A DNA stretch of 14,108 nucleotides from Ignavibacteria bacterium (GTDB lineage Bacteria; Bacteroidota; Ignavibacteria; Kapaibacteriales; UBA4661): assembly GCA_013298375.1 (NCBI GenBank), contig JAAFHM010000074.1:1-14108 (forward strand), given 5' to 3'. The translations under genes and the position numbers were made by a program. The notes below the pieces were generated by a model. It had not been told where the DNA came from, ran no database searches, and saw nothing but the letters and a program-made list of their open reading frames with translations. Of the stretch, positions 5,858-14,026 are shown piece after piece. Within the stretch, counting starts at the first letter, position 1. Each line of letters starts with the position of its first letter.

Positions 5858-6946
5858 ATGATGAATTTTTTCAAAACCAAACTTTTTAAGCGTGTTTTTC
5901 TGTGGGCAACTATTCTCAGTGTTGTCGTCGGAATAGTTATGATGCTTCAACGCAACAAAGCAACAAATCAAGCTACTGCTGCTGTTGCTCAAGGTTTGTC
6001 CTCAGGCAATGTGCCTGTGAGCGTTACTACCGTTGCTCGTGAAAGTATCGCTTCTAACCTCAGTCTTGTTGGCACCATCACCGCAAACCGTGATATAGCC
6101 ATAACCTCTGAAACGCAGGGGCGAGTGAAATCCGTTTTTGCAAGCATTGGCGACGCAGTAAGTATTGGGACATCCATTGCTCAAGTGGATGATGAACTCA
6201 AACAAGCGGATTTGCTCAATGCTGAAGCGAATTTTGACAAAGCAAAGGCAGACCTTACCCGCAAAGAAGCTCTTCATAAACAAGGAGTCGCCACTGACGC
6301 TGAACTCGAAGGTACGCAACTTGCCTATAAATCTGCCGAATCGCTCCTCATTTCATCTCGTCGTCGTCTGCGTGATACGCGCATCACCTCGCCAATCTCT
6401 GGAAAACTAACCTCGCGGAATGTAGAAGTTGGCACGATGGTACAAGTTGGAACTGCTGTCGGAACGGTGGTTGATATAGCGTTGCTGAAAGTGAAGGTCA
6501 ATGTTGCCGAAGCAGATGTGCTAAAATTACGAGTAGGCGAAAAAGTGAGCATCAGCACTGAAGTCTATCCGGGAGTCATTCTCGAGGGTAAAATCGCCAA
6601 TATCTCCGACAAAGGAGATAATGCACATACCTACCCTGTCGAAGTCAATTTTGCTAACAGCAAAACGCATCCTCTCAAAGCTGGAATGTTTGCACAAGTT
6701 ATTTTTACTTCCGTGCAGCCCGATAAAACGGTGATAGTTCCGCGAGATGCGATTATTGGAAGTATTAAAAAAGCACAGCTTTATGTTGTCAGTAGTGATA
6801 GTGTTGCTCGTTTGCGTTCGATTGTTACAGGAATAGAGGCAAATGGTGCTGTGCAAGTTCTTGAAGGCTTGAGCGAGGGAGAGACTATTGTTATCAATGG
6901 TCAAAACAATCTCCGCGATGGTATCAAGGTCTCAATTCTGAAATGA
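5858..6946 (+). CDS. Periplasmic adaptor (HlyD/RND membrane-fusion protein)
   Basis: Bridges the RND pump and the TolC channel in the periplasm. From ATG 5858 it has 362 residues. There is a basic N-terminus with one membrane anchor (about 12-30, FLWATILSVVVGIVMML). The first half of the lipoyl domain (about 80-112, ITSETQGRVKSVFASIGDAV) is followed by a helical hairpin (113-172). The second lipoyl half (174-206, ITSPISGKLTSRNVEVGTMV) leads to a beta-barrel (209-285) and a membrane-proximal domain up to EGETIVINGQNNLRDGIKVS. The frame is open to a TTG at 5798 with an in-frame ATG at 5804; I chose 5858 because the anchor then starts right after a short basic stretch, but none has a Shine-Dalgarno. 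There is no lipobox cysteine, so it is a signal-anchored, not lipid-anchored, adaptor. It lies between channel and pump genes on one strand. Confidence 0.93.
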   Translation: MMNFFKTKLFKRVFLWATILSVVVGIVMMLQRNKATNQATAAVAQGLSSGNVPVSVTTVARESIASNLSLVGTITANRDIAITSETQGRVKSVFASIGDAVSIGTSIAQVDDELKQADLLNAEANFDKAKADLTRKEALHKQGVATDAELEGTQLAYKSAESLLISSRRRLRDTRITSPISGKLTSRNVEVGTMVQVGTAVGTVVDIALLKVKVNVAEADVLKLRVGEKVSISTEVYPGVILEGKIANISDKGDNAHTYPVEVNFANSKTHPLKAGMFAQVIFTSVQPDKTVIVPRDAIIGSIKKAQLYVVSSDSVARLRSIVTGIEANGAVQVLEGLSEGETIVINGQNNLRDGIKVSILK

Positions 6947-7009
6947 CCGATTTCCCCCCTATAACTCACAACGTTTCATTTAGTTTATCATCTTTCGGAG
7001 CCGATATTT

Positions 7010-10000
7010 ATGACAATGACCGAACTTGCTATCAAACGCCCCTCGCTTGTGGTCGTTTTCTTTTCTGCGCTTTCGCTCTTTGGCGTGATTGCGTTTTCAC
7101 GATTGCAATATGAACTCCTTCCCAAGATTGCTCCTCCAGTCATTACTATTTCCACGCCCTATCCGGGTGCAAGTCCCTCGGAAGTCGAAACCAACGTGAC
7201 GAAAGTAATCGAAGATGCTGTTTCTGGAATGGATAAAGTCGATAATATAAAATCAAAGTCGCAAGAAGGCGTATCGTTTGTAACGATTTCACTTCAGCAA
7301 AATGCCAACTCTGACCTTGGCGTTCAAGAAGCACAACGGAAAATCAATGCCGTAACAGGCTTGTTGCCCCAGGATGCAAAGACACCGATCATCAGCAAAT
7401 TTGCTGTTACCGATGTTCCCGTTATCCGAGCAAGCGTAACAAGCACATTGCCCTCTCGTGAATTATACCAGCTTGTCAAAGACCAGATTGTACCACGCTT
7501 TTCCAAACTTGAAGGCGTTGGGCAAGTTCAGTTAGTTGGAGGAGAAGAACGGCAAATCCGTATCAACATTGATGCAGAAAAGCTCCGTTCATTCGGATTA
7601 TCAATCGTCCAAGTCGTAGGAGCGATTAAATCCGCCAATGTGGAATATCCAACCGGTAAAGTCGAAGAGGAACGAAATCAATTTATCGTCCGAGTTGCAG
7701 GCAAAGTAAGTTCGTTAGAACAGTTGAAGGAAGTCATTGTAGCCCGCCTTCAGCAACCATCGAATGGCGATATGCAAAGCAGTGATGGTATGCCTGGCGG
7801 ACAAACGACCGCAACAGACGCGGCGGGAATTGTACGCTTGAAAGATATAGCGGAAATTCAGGATGGTTCGAGAGATATTCTCAGTATTAATCGTTTGAAT
7901 GGGGAAACAACAATCGGTATTCTTATCAATAAAGCCTCTGATGCCAATGCAGTTACGGTCAGCGAACTGGTACGCAATAGCATTACCAATATCGAAAAAG
8001 AATTTGCTACCGATAAGCTGATATTTTCGATTGCTCAAGATGCCTCAGAATTTACTATTAACGCTGCCAATGCGGTGATACATGACCTCGAAATTGCCAT
8101 TGTGCTGGTAGCATTGGTGATGTTGCTTTTTCTCCATTCATTTCGCTCGTCTTTGATTGTCATGGTTGCTATTCCCGCTTCGCTCGTGGGAACATTTATT
8201 GCCATCTATCTCTTTGGTTTTTCCCTGAATTTGATGACGCTTCTGGGATTATCTCTCGTTATTGGTATTCTCGTGGATGATTCTATTGTTGTCCTGGAAA
8301 ATATTTTTCATCATCTGGAAATGGGCAAAGACCGCAGAACTGCTGCCTTGGTTGGACGGAATGAAATTGGATTTGCAGCACTCTCTATCACAATGGTTGA
8401 TGTCGTTGTATTCCTTCCTCTCTGTTTGCTGCCGGGCATTACAGGTAATGTTCTTCGAGAATTTGCCGCCGTTGTTGCGGTCGCAACATTATTCAGTCTG
8501 TTGGTCTCTTTTACGATTACCCCAGTCCTCGCATCTCGATTTGCCAACGTTGTTCACTTAGATTCTTCTTCATTGATGGGACGTTTTGGATTGGCTTTCG
8601 ATGGATGGTTCAAAAGAGCCGGAGAACGATATGACGGATGGCTACGCTGGGTACTGACTCATCGCCTTATTACCGTTGGAATCGTAGTCATTATGCTGGG
8701 TGCGTCATTTTCACTTATTCCACTCGGATACATTGGCTCAGAATTCATTGCCACAGCTGATAGAGGTGAATTTACCGTAACGATTGAATTACCATCGGGA
8801 GCGCGACTTGAGCAAACAAATCGTATCACGATGCAAATAGAAGAGTTTATCCGCACTATTCCTGAGGTGCGAAAAATATTTACCAATGTCGGCGCAGGAG
8901 CAGAATCATACACAAATAATTCATCTCAAATCAACGTAACGCTCTCCCCTTTAGCTGAACGGCAACGCACAACCGAAGCAATCGGTTTACAAATTAAACA
9001 GCGCGTTGCTTCTATTCCGGGAATAACGGTGCGTGTTGATCCAATCGGCTTATTCGGCACCTCGAATGAATCACCGATTACCATAGTATTCAACTCCAAC
9101 AATTACGATGTTCTTGCAAAAACTGCCGTACAGGTTCGGGATATTGTGAAAACTATTCCTGGTACGACCGATGTCCGTCTTTCCAGCGAGGAGGGAAAAC
9201 CAGAAACAAGAGTAGAAATCAACCGCGAAAAACTCTCCGACTTAGGGTTAAGTATTGGCGATGTTGGAGCTACCTTGCGTTTAGCACTGTCGGGCGATGG
9301 TGATTCAAAGTTCCGAGATATAAAAAACAATTCTGCAACGGACTATATTATCCGTATTGGCTTGGATAAATTCGACCGTTCACGAGTGGATCAAGTTGGT
9401 GCTTTGACGGTGGTCAATAATAAAGGACAGCATATCCAGTTGAATCAATTTGCGAATATCTATGTTTCTGCCGGACCCTCGAAATTAGAACGTGAAAATC
9501 GCTCTGGGGCTGTTACACTCTATGCTCAGGTTGTGGGGAAATCTTCAGGTGCAGTGGCTGATGAAATCACTCAAGCTCTGAAAAACAAACTCCCTACTGG
9601 GGTGAGTTATCGGTTTACAGGTGAGCAGGAACGCGCTCAAGCAGCCTTTTCTGCCCTGTTAATCGCTGTTGCAACCGCAATTACGCTCGTCTATTTAGTG
9701 ATGGTAGCTTTGTATGATTCGTACATTTCTCCGTTTGTCGTCATGTTTTCTGTTCCAGTAGCTTTGGTGGGTTCGCTCTTAGCTATGGCATTGGCGGGTA
9801 AGTCGCTTGGTATCTTCACAGGGCTTGGTAACATCATGCTTATAGGGCTTGTTACTAAAAATGCAATTTTATTGGTGGACAGAGCAAATGATATGCGGCG
9901 CGAACACAATTTATCGCCATTTGATGCCATCATTGAGGCTGGACAAGCACGGTTACGCCCGATTGTAATGACGACCATTGCTATTGTTATCGGTCTTGTG

Positions 10001-10213
10001 CCAGTTGCGCTTTCCAATGCTCCCGGGTCTGAGTGGAAATCTGGCTTAGGATGGGCTTTAATGGGTGGTTTAACAAGTTCAATGTTTCTTACTCTCTTGA
10101 TTGTACCTATTGTGTATGTCTCCATTGGCAGGTTGCAGGAGCGATTCAGCAAATCCAGTAACCAAAAGAAGGTAGCTGCAACTAATTCTTCGCTCCTTGA
10201 GCCAAGCACCTAA
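7010..10213 (+). CDS. RND-family efflux pump, inner-membrane permease subunit
   Basis: Proton-driven trimeric pump of the AcrB/HAE-like superfamily; 1067 residues, full length. The N-terminal MTELAIKRPSLVVVFFSALS is typical of the family. Proton-relay residues are present: the aspartate pair D423-D424 in LVIGILVDDSIVVLENI and K950 in GLVTKNAILLVDRAND, corresponding to the D407/D408/K940 set of AcrB. Twelve membrane segments are expected (around 13-31, 360-545 and 880-1045), with two large periplasmic loops. A low-complexity loop rich in Gly, Ser, Thr and Gln (about 248-272) precedes IVRLKDIAEI in the first periplasmic domain. GGAG at 6997-7000 lies 9 bases before the chosen ATG; a second ATG at 7016 is possible. 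It is the third gene of the channel-adaptor-pump set. Its last codons (LLEPST) form the start of a long direct repeat. Substrate range cannot be told; metal-pump signatures were not seen. Confidence 0.95.
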   Translation: MTMTELAIKRPSLVVVFFSALSLFGVIAFSRLQYELLPKIAPPVITISTPYPGASPSEVETNVTKVIEDAVSGMDKVDNIKSKSQEGVSFVTISLQQNANSDLGVQEAQRKINAVTGLLPQDAKTPIISKFAVTDVPVIRASVTSTLPSRELYQLVKDQIVPRFSKLEGVGQVQLVGGEERQIRINIDAEKLRSFGLSIVQVVGAIKSANVEYPTGKVEEERNQFIVRVAGKVSSLEQLKEVIVARLQQPSNGDMQSSDGMPGGQTTATDAAGIVRLKDIAEIQDGSRDILSINRLNGETTIGILINKASDANAVTVSELVRNSITNIEKEFATDKLIFSIAQDASEFTINAANAVIHDLEIAIVLVALVMLLFLHSFRSSLIVMVAIPASLVGTFIAIYLFGFSLNLMTLLGLSLVIGILVDDSIVVLENIFHHLEMGKDRRTAALVGRNEIGFAALSITMVDVVVFLPLCLLPGITGNVLREFAAVVAVATLFSLLVSFTITPVLASRFANVVHLDSSSLMGRFGLAFDGWFKRAGERYDGWLRWVLTHRLITVGIVVIMLGASFSLIPLGYIGSEFIATADRGEFTVTIELPSGARLEQTNRITMQIEEFIRTIPEVRKIFTNVGAGAESYTNNSSQINVTLSPLAERQRTTEAIGLQIKQRVASIPGITVRVDPIGLFGTSNESPITIVFNSNNYDVLAKTAVQVRDIVKTIPGTTDVRLSSEEGKPETRVEINREKLSDLGLSIGDVGATLRLALSGDGDSKFRDIKNNSATDYIIRIGLDKFDRSRVDQVGALTVVNNKGQHIQLNQFANIYVSAGPSKLERENRSGAVTLYAQVVGKSSGAVADEITQALKNKLPTGVSYRFTGEQERAQAAFSALLIAVATAITLVYLVMVALYDSYISPFVVMFSVPVALVGSLLAMALAGKSLGIFTGLGNIMLIGLVTKNAILLVDRANDMRREHNLSPFDAIIEAGQARLRPIVMTTIAIVIGLVPVALSNAPGSEWKSGLGWALMGGLTSSMFLTLLIVPIVYVSIGRLQERFSKSSNQKKVAATNSSLLEPST

Positions 10214-10286
10214 TTGAATTCTACACTTCCCAGTGGCACCAAAACAAACACTATTTTCAAAACAGTTTTTTATTTATTCAACAAAC
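10191..10286 (+). repeat. Direct repeat copy A (pump 3' end and spacer)
   Basis: These 96 bases align with 10925-11023 with about 88 identities, 8 substitutions and three single-base gaps. The copy includes the last codons of the pump (LLEPST and stop) and 73 bases of spacer ending in CAACAAAC. The two copies have the same orientation and flank the DoxX-like gene. Confidence 0.9.
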
Positions 10287-10303
10287 GTAAAGAGCTTCAT
10301 TTG

Positions 10304-10309
10304 TATAAT
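10304..10309 (+). promoter_or_regulatory. Candidate -10 box TATAAT of the DoxX-like gene
   Basis: An exact TATAAT lies 57 bases before the DoxX-like start codon, directly after repeat copy A. No good -35 box is found at the usual distance; CAACAAAC at the repeat end is all that is there. It suggests the gene may be transcribed from its own promoter. Confidence 0.35.
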
Positions 10310-10352
10310 AAGTAATACACTCATATTCACACAACCTATAAACAGACTATAC

Positions 10353-10358
10353 AAGGAG
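10353..10358 (+). promoter_or_regulatory. Strong Shine-Dalgarno of the DoxX-like gene
   Basis: AAGGAG stands 8 bases before the ATG at 10367. This is the best ribosome-binding site in the window; most other plus-strand genes here have weak sites or none, which sets this gene apart from its neighbours. Confidence 0.7.
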
Positions 10359-10366
10359 ATTCCACT

Positions 10367-10744
10367 ATGAACACAAGCAAGATTATCTACTGGACAGCCA
10401 CAATTTTGGTATTGCTTTCTGTTGGTTTGGGCGGTATTCCGGATTTGCTCAAAATTGATGCCCTTAAAGAGAGTTTTAGGCGCATTGGTTTTCCCGAATA
10501 TTACCTTCCATTTTTTGGCGTTCTAAAGATTTTAGGGGCGATTACCATCGTCGTTCCTGCTCTAAGAAGGTTGCGTGAAGGCGCATACGCTGGCATGATG
10601 TTTTATTTTCTTGGTGCCACATACGCTCACGTAGCTGTTGGGGACAGACCCGATAAATACGGCATTACGTTGTTTATTTTGGCAAGCATTGTTGTTTCAT
10701 ATATCTATTCTCTTCAAACTCAATCTCATGAAAAAGCCTCTTAA
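10367..10744 (+). CDS. DoxX-like small integral membrane protein
   Basis: A 125-residue protein with four predicted membrane segments (about 7-24, 46-65, 73-92, 98-116), the size and layout of the DoxX-like family. Supporting features are the first-helix end SVGLGGIPDLLKI, then ESFRRIGFPEYYLPFFGVLK followed by ILGAITIVVP, and the third/fourth helix region AGMMFYFLGATYAHVAVGD. Functions of these proteins are poorly defined; some relatives are linked to quinone or redox processes at the membrane, and I assign none here. The gene has its own strong Shine-Dalgarno and a TATAAT box, and sits exactly between two copies of a 96-base direct repeat. It therefore looks like an addition between pump and monooxygenase genes, not an original operon member. 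Confidence 0.8.
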   Translation: MNTSKIIYWTATILVLLSVGLGGIPDLLKIDALKESFRRIGFPEYYLPFFGVLKILGAITIVVPALRRLREGAYAGMMFYFLGATYAHVAVGDRPDKYGITLFILASIVVSYIYSLQTQSHEKAS

Positions 10745-10924
10745 ACGGTTGCTTTTCAAAGCGAAGCGACGAAAATAGATAATTATCGTTCATAAACTTT
10801 TTCAAAGAAACGACCATTGAACATTGGTATAGCAATCTCCACGTGAAATGGAAATGTGGCAAAAGTATCTCAAGCTAGATCCCTTGCAGCAGAGGCGATT
10901 CTCTCCAATACGGAACCACTGTGT

Positions 10925-11023
10925 CGCCTCTTGAGCCAAGCACATAATTGAACTTCTACACTTCCCCGTAGCACCAATACAAACACTATTTTCTAAAACA
11001 GTTTTTTTATCTACTCAACAAAC
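10925..11023 (+). repeat. Direct repeat copy B (upstream of the monooxygenase gene)
   Basis: The second copy of the 96-base repeat, 99 bases long. Its first part still reads LEPST and stop (taa at 10945-10947) in the frame used by the pump gene in copy A, although no pump gene is present here. Just before it, TTGCAG followed by GCGATTC (10884-10900) resembles pump positions 10133-10147 (encoding LQERF), so the homology may reach further left with deletions. The copy ends 3 bases before the monooxygenase ATG. Confidence 0.9.
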
Positions 11024-11026
11024 ATT

Positions 11027-12295
11027 ATGGCTTTTAGAATTGGAATTATCGGAGCTGGTCCGGCAGGACTCGTTACAGCACTCGCTTTGGAGGAATATTG
11101 CAAATCACATCAGGCAGTTGAAATAACGTTGATTGATAAAAATCAAAGTGCTTTTGATTACCCCGGTGTCGAATATGGCATTCAAGCTCGTGCTTGTCTA
11201 GCACTCAAGAGGATTGGTATTAAAGAAAAAGCATTGGCTTGTGGCTTGAGTACCGACCGAATAAGTTTTTTTAATGCAAGAAAAAACAAGAAACAAAGGC
11301 TTAGTATTAAAACTAACCCCGACTTAACGGTAACAGTACTCAGGCAAGAGTTTCTTGCAGAACTGACGAATCTTCTCAGCCGAACAAAGATTCATCGGCA
11401 ATGTACCGTAAATTCTATTCAAGCTACGCCAGAAAAAGTTCACGTGTTGTGCGAAGATGCTCATGGAAAAGACGAATCTTTTGAGTTCGATTTTTTAGTT
11501 GCAGCAGATGGAGTTGGTTCGATAGTGAGAAAAAATTATTTCAAACATCAGAACTATATCCATGACCGTGGATTTTCTTGTTTGTATATGCTCATCGAAG
11601 TTCCTCAAGATGCGCCCCAGTACTATAAAAAATTTTCAAATACTGGAGAATGCTGGATAGTTCTTGGGAAAACAACGGCAGCAACTTTTTTTCCAATGGG
11701 AAAAAATAGATTCGCTGTCGGAATCGGGTTTGATGATCAGGTTCAAGCAGATTTTTGGCGTTTAGCAGGAGTTCCCCCCAATCAAACATGGGCTGATATA
11801 GATGTTGCTCAAAAACAGAAAATTGCTGAACTGCTTGCAGCCGACTGTCCATTTCAAGACAATATGCTATCGAAGGTTTTTCGCTGGATTCCTGATTGGA
11901 ATTCGTATAAAATTTATCTATGGAAAATGAGAGATACTGATGTCTCAACTCAACCATATAATGAATATGGGAATATCATCATGATAGGTGACGCTGCTCA
12001 TGCTATCATGCCAACCATTGGAATGGGTGCAAGTCTTGCCATCGAAGATGCCGAGATGTTAGCTCGCCAACTTTCCGATCACATACTCCGAAGAAAAGTA
12101 AACGTAAAAAGTACCATTGAGCATTATTCCTCGCTTCGAGTTCCCGTATGGGAAGAACTTGTGGCTCGGTCAAGAGCGGGAGCGAAGTTGAATTTTATTG
12201 GTTTAGGTACAAAAAGCCGTATGTCCATTGGTCCGCAAGTTCCCGGTCGAAAATTTTGGAGAGTTGTTGCAGCTATCGAAGAATTTATTGGATGA
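11027..12295 (+). CDS. FAD-dependent monooxygenase (PHBH-like aromatic hydroxylase fold)
   Basis: Flavoprotein likely to insert one oxygen atom into an organic substrate using NAD(P)H and O2. All three class-A motifs are visible in the 422-residue product: the FAD-binding GAGPAG (9-14) in IGIIGAGPAGLVTALALEE; the DG motif FLVAADGVGSIVRK (156-169); and the GD motif IGDAAHAIMPTIGMGASLAI (320-339), followed by EDAEMLA. The conserved VLRQEFLAEL (104-113) also fits. There is no C-terminal membrane anchor or thioredoxin-like extension. The substrate is unknown. Drug-modifying TetX-type enzymes and general aromatic hydroxylases share this architecture, so neither can be claimed. It follows the efflux genes and the DoxX-like gene on the same strand, with repeat copy B immediately upstream and no Shine-Dalgarno. 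Regulation with the pump is plausible but not shown. Confidence 0.88.
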   Translation: MAFRIGIIGAGPAGLVTALALEEYCKSHQAVEITLIDKNQSAFDYPGVEYGIQARACLALKRIGIKEKALACGLSTDRISFFNARKNKKQRLSIKTNPDLTVTVLRQEFLAELTNLLSRTKIHRQCTVNSIQATPEKVHVLCEDAHGKDESFEFDFLVAADGVGSIVRKNYFKHQNYIHDRGFSCLYMLIEVPQDAPQYYKKFSNTGECWIVLGKTTAATFFPMGKNRFAVGIGFDDQVQADFWRLAGVPPNQTWADIDVAQKQKIAELLAADCPFQDNMLSKVFRWIPDWNSYKIYLWKMRDTDVSTQPYNEYGNIIMIGDAAHAIMPTIGMGASLAIEDAEMLARQLSDHILRRKVNVKSTIEHYSSLRVPVWEELVARSRAGAKLNFIGLGTKSRMSIGPQVPGRKFWRVVAAIEEFIG

Positions 12296-12317
12296 CCCTC
12301 TCTATTCCCCACTGGTT

Positions 12318-12331
12318 CCTTGAACCCAAGG
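12318..12331 (+). terminator. Weak hairpin after the monooxygenase gene
   Basis: CCTTG and CAAGG form a 5-bp stem with an AACC loop, followed by CTTTCTATTC. It lies between the monooxygenase stop and the chemoreceptor gene. The stem is short and the T-run interrupted, so termination here would be inefficient. Confidence 0.22.
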
Positions 12332-12367
12332 CTTTCTATTCAAAATAACCTAAGGAAAATAATATTT

Positions 12368-14026
12368 ATGCTGCACTGGTATCGTAATCTCCGCGTTACG
12401 TGGAAACTCGGCTTGAGTTCGCTTGTGCTATTGTTTATGCTGGGATTGACAGTCTTTATTTATATGAACATTGTCGGCGTTCTCAGCAATGCGATTCAAA
12501 AAGAGGCAATGCTCGCTCGCCAAATTACAGCGATGTTGCCTCAGGACAGTCCCAATGCAATTGCCGCAAAAGCTAAACTGAACGAACTCGAAGGTCTTAC
12601 GCTCGAAACGCCCTTTGGTTCAATCTTGCTAAACGACCCCGATTTTTTGAGCAAAGTTGGGCGACGCACCGATTCCATTATCATAGCGTCATTGGTATTT
12701 GCGATGCTCATACAATTTTTTGTTTCGCGCAGTATTACACGCCCTTTAGCCGCTTTGCAGCAAGCGGCAGAGCGCGTTGCGGGCGGAAATTTTTCTCTTG
12801 ATATAGAGAATACCTCGGATGACGAAATTGGGAAACTCGCCAACGCTTTCAACGCTATGACACACAATATCCGCGAACTCGTGCGCGACGTAAGCGAAGA
12901 AAGCGCACGAGCGCAAGCCGCCGAGCAGGAAGCACGCACCGTGAGCGAGGAAATTAAAGCGCAGCGCGAGTACCTTGCCCACAGCGTCAGCCGCTTACTC
13001 GCAGAAATGGAACGCCTTGCCGAAGGAGATTTGACGGTAAATGTGAGCGTTGCGTATGAGGAGGACGACATTGGCAAACTCTGCTTAGGCTTTAACCATA
13101 CAGTGCGGATTATGCAAACAATGATGTTGAGCGTTGCCGAAGCAGTAGAGACCGCTTCGCTTGCGGGTGATGCGATTTTAAGTGGTGCAGAAAAAATGGC
13201 GGATGGCATTCAAGCGCAATCCAGCCAAACCGCAGGTGTGGCAACGGCTATGGAGGAAATGACCGCCACTATTGCCGAAAACACGCGCCACGCCTCTGTT
13301 GCTGCACACGAAGCCTCACGCACGAGCGATGAAGCCGAGCGCAGCCGCACCATCATGCAAGAAACCACCAACGGCATGAACCGCATTGCCGACACCGTGC
13401 TTGCGTCCGCCGCTACGATTCGAGAGCTTGGGCGCAGCAGCGAGGAAATTGGTGAAATCGCGGGCGTGATTGCGGAAATTGCCGACCAAACCAATCTTCT
13501 CGCTCTGAACGCAGCCATTGAAGCCGCCCGTGCGGGCGACCAAGGACGCGGCTTTGCGGTTGTTGCCGACGAAGTACGAAAACTCGCCGAGCGCACACAA
13601 CAAGCCACCAAACAGATTACAACAACAATTCAGCGCATTCAAAACGAGACTGCAAGCGCAGTTCACGCCATGACAGGCGGCACACACGAGGCAGAGCGCG
13701 GCAAAGAGTCCGTTGCACGGACAGCAGATGCGTTACAGCGCATGATTACGCAGACGGCGGCAGTGTCGGATATTATTTCCCAACTTGCAAGTGCTAGCGA
13801 AGAGCAGGCATCCACGAGCGACGAAATTGCACGAAACATTGATGTTATTAATACCGTTGCGGGCGAATCGGCGCAAGTTACGCGCACGATTGGCGACATC
13901 AGCGTCGAACTGCACAGCAGCATGAATGCGCTGCGGGAAGCGATTGCGCGGTTTCGGGTAAGCGAAAAATTGCAGCCGCAAAGAGTGTGCAAGAACTTTT
14001 GTGTAAATGCTACGAAAAAAGTTTGA
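12368..14026 (+). CDS. Methyl-accepting chemotaxis protein with IS-derived C-terminal tail
   Basis: Transmembrane chemoreceptor that controls a CheA kinase. From ATG 12368 (552 residues; AAGGAAAA 15 bases upstream) it has a first membrane helix (14-34), a short extracytoplasmic part of about 68 residues, a second helix (103-119), a HAMP domain (about 120-172), and a coiled linker. A second HAMP-like module (about 206-254, LAEGDLTVNV with EEDDIGKL) precedes the signalling domain. The hairpin tip (about 366-400) contains IADQTNLLALNAAIEAARAG and GRGFAVVADEVRKLAERT, the CheA/CheW contact region. The sensor part is too small for a Cache or full four-helix domain. The frame extends upstream to a TTG at 12320, which I consider less likely. 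The last 13 codons (from 13985) appear to be encoded by the end of an insertion sequence, so the native C-terminus is probably altered. No CheR-binding pentapeptide is seen at the end. Confidence 0.93.
   Translation: MLHWYRNLRVTWKLGLSSLVLLFMLGLTVFIYMNIVGVLSNAIQKEAMLARQITAMLPQDSPNAIAAKAKLNELEGLTLETPFGSILLNDPDFLSKVGRRTDSIIIASLVFAMLIQFFVSRSITRPLAALQQAAERVAGGNFSLDIENTSDDEIGKLANAFNAMTHNIRELVRDVSEESARAQAAEQEARTVSEEIKAQREYLAHSVSRLLAEMERLAEGDLTVNVSVAYEEDDIGKLCLGFNHTVRIMQTMMLSVAEAVETASLAGDAILSGAEKMADGIQAQSSQTAGVATAMEEMTATIAENTRHASVAAHEASRTSDEAERSRTIMQETTNGMNRIADTVLASAATIRELGRSSEEIGEIAGVIAEIADQTNLLALNAAIEAARAGDQGRGFAVVADEVRKLAERTQQATKQITTTIQRIQNETASAVHAMTGGTHEAERGKESVARTADALQRMITQTAAVSDIISQLASASEEQASTSDEIARNIDVINTVAGESAQVTRTIGDISVELHSSMNALREAIARFRVSEKLQPQRVCKNFCVNATKKV

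Noticed and set aside
9691..10209. 172-residue open frame on the minus strand
   Set aside because: Antisense to the conserved membrane half of the RND pump gene; no motif or ribosome-binding site.
10732..10756. AAAAGC/GCTTTT hairpin around the DoxX-like stop codon
   Set aside because: A 6-bp AT-rich stem with a 13-base loop and no following T-run; too weak to call a terminator.
10848..10934. 28-codon frame MEMWQKYLKL... before repeat copy B
   Set aside because: Too short, no clear ribosome-binding site. It contains LQQRRFS resembling the pump's LQERFS, so at most it is a decayed pump remnant.
10191..11023. 96-base repeat as a transposon target-site duplication
   Set aside because: Far longer than any usual target duplication, and no transposase or terminal inverted repeat lies between the copies; homologous duplication or insertion fits better.
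11027..12295. Monooxygenase as a TetX-type antibiotic-inactivating enzyme
   Set aside because: Only general class-A flavin motifs can be seen; substrate-pocket residues cannot be judged by eye, so no drug-specific name is given.
12541..13209. 222-residue open frame on the minus strand
   Set aside because: It is antisense to the chemoreceptor, whose repetitive Ala/Glu-rich codons leave the opposite strand open. The translation is Ser/Ala-rich without motifs.
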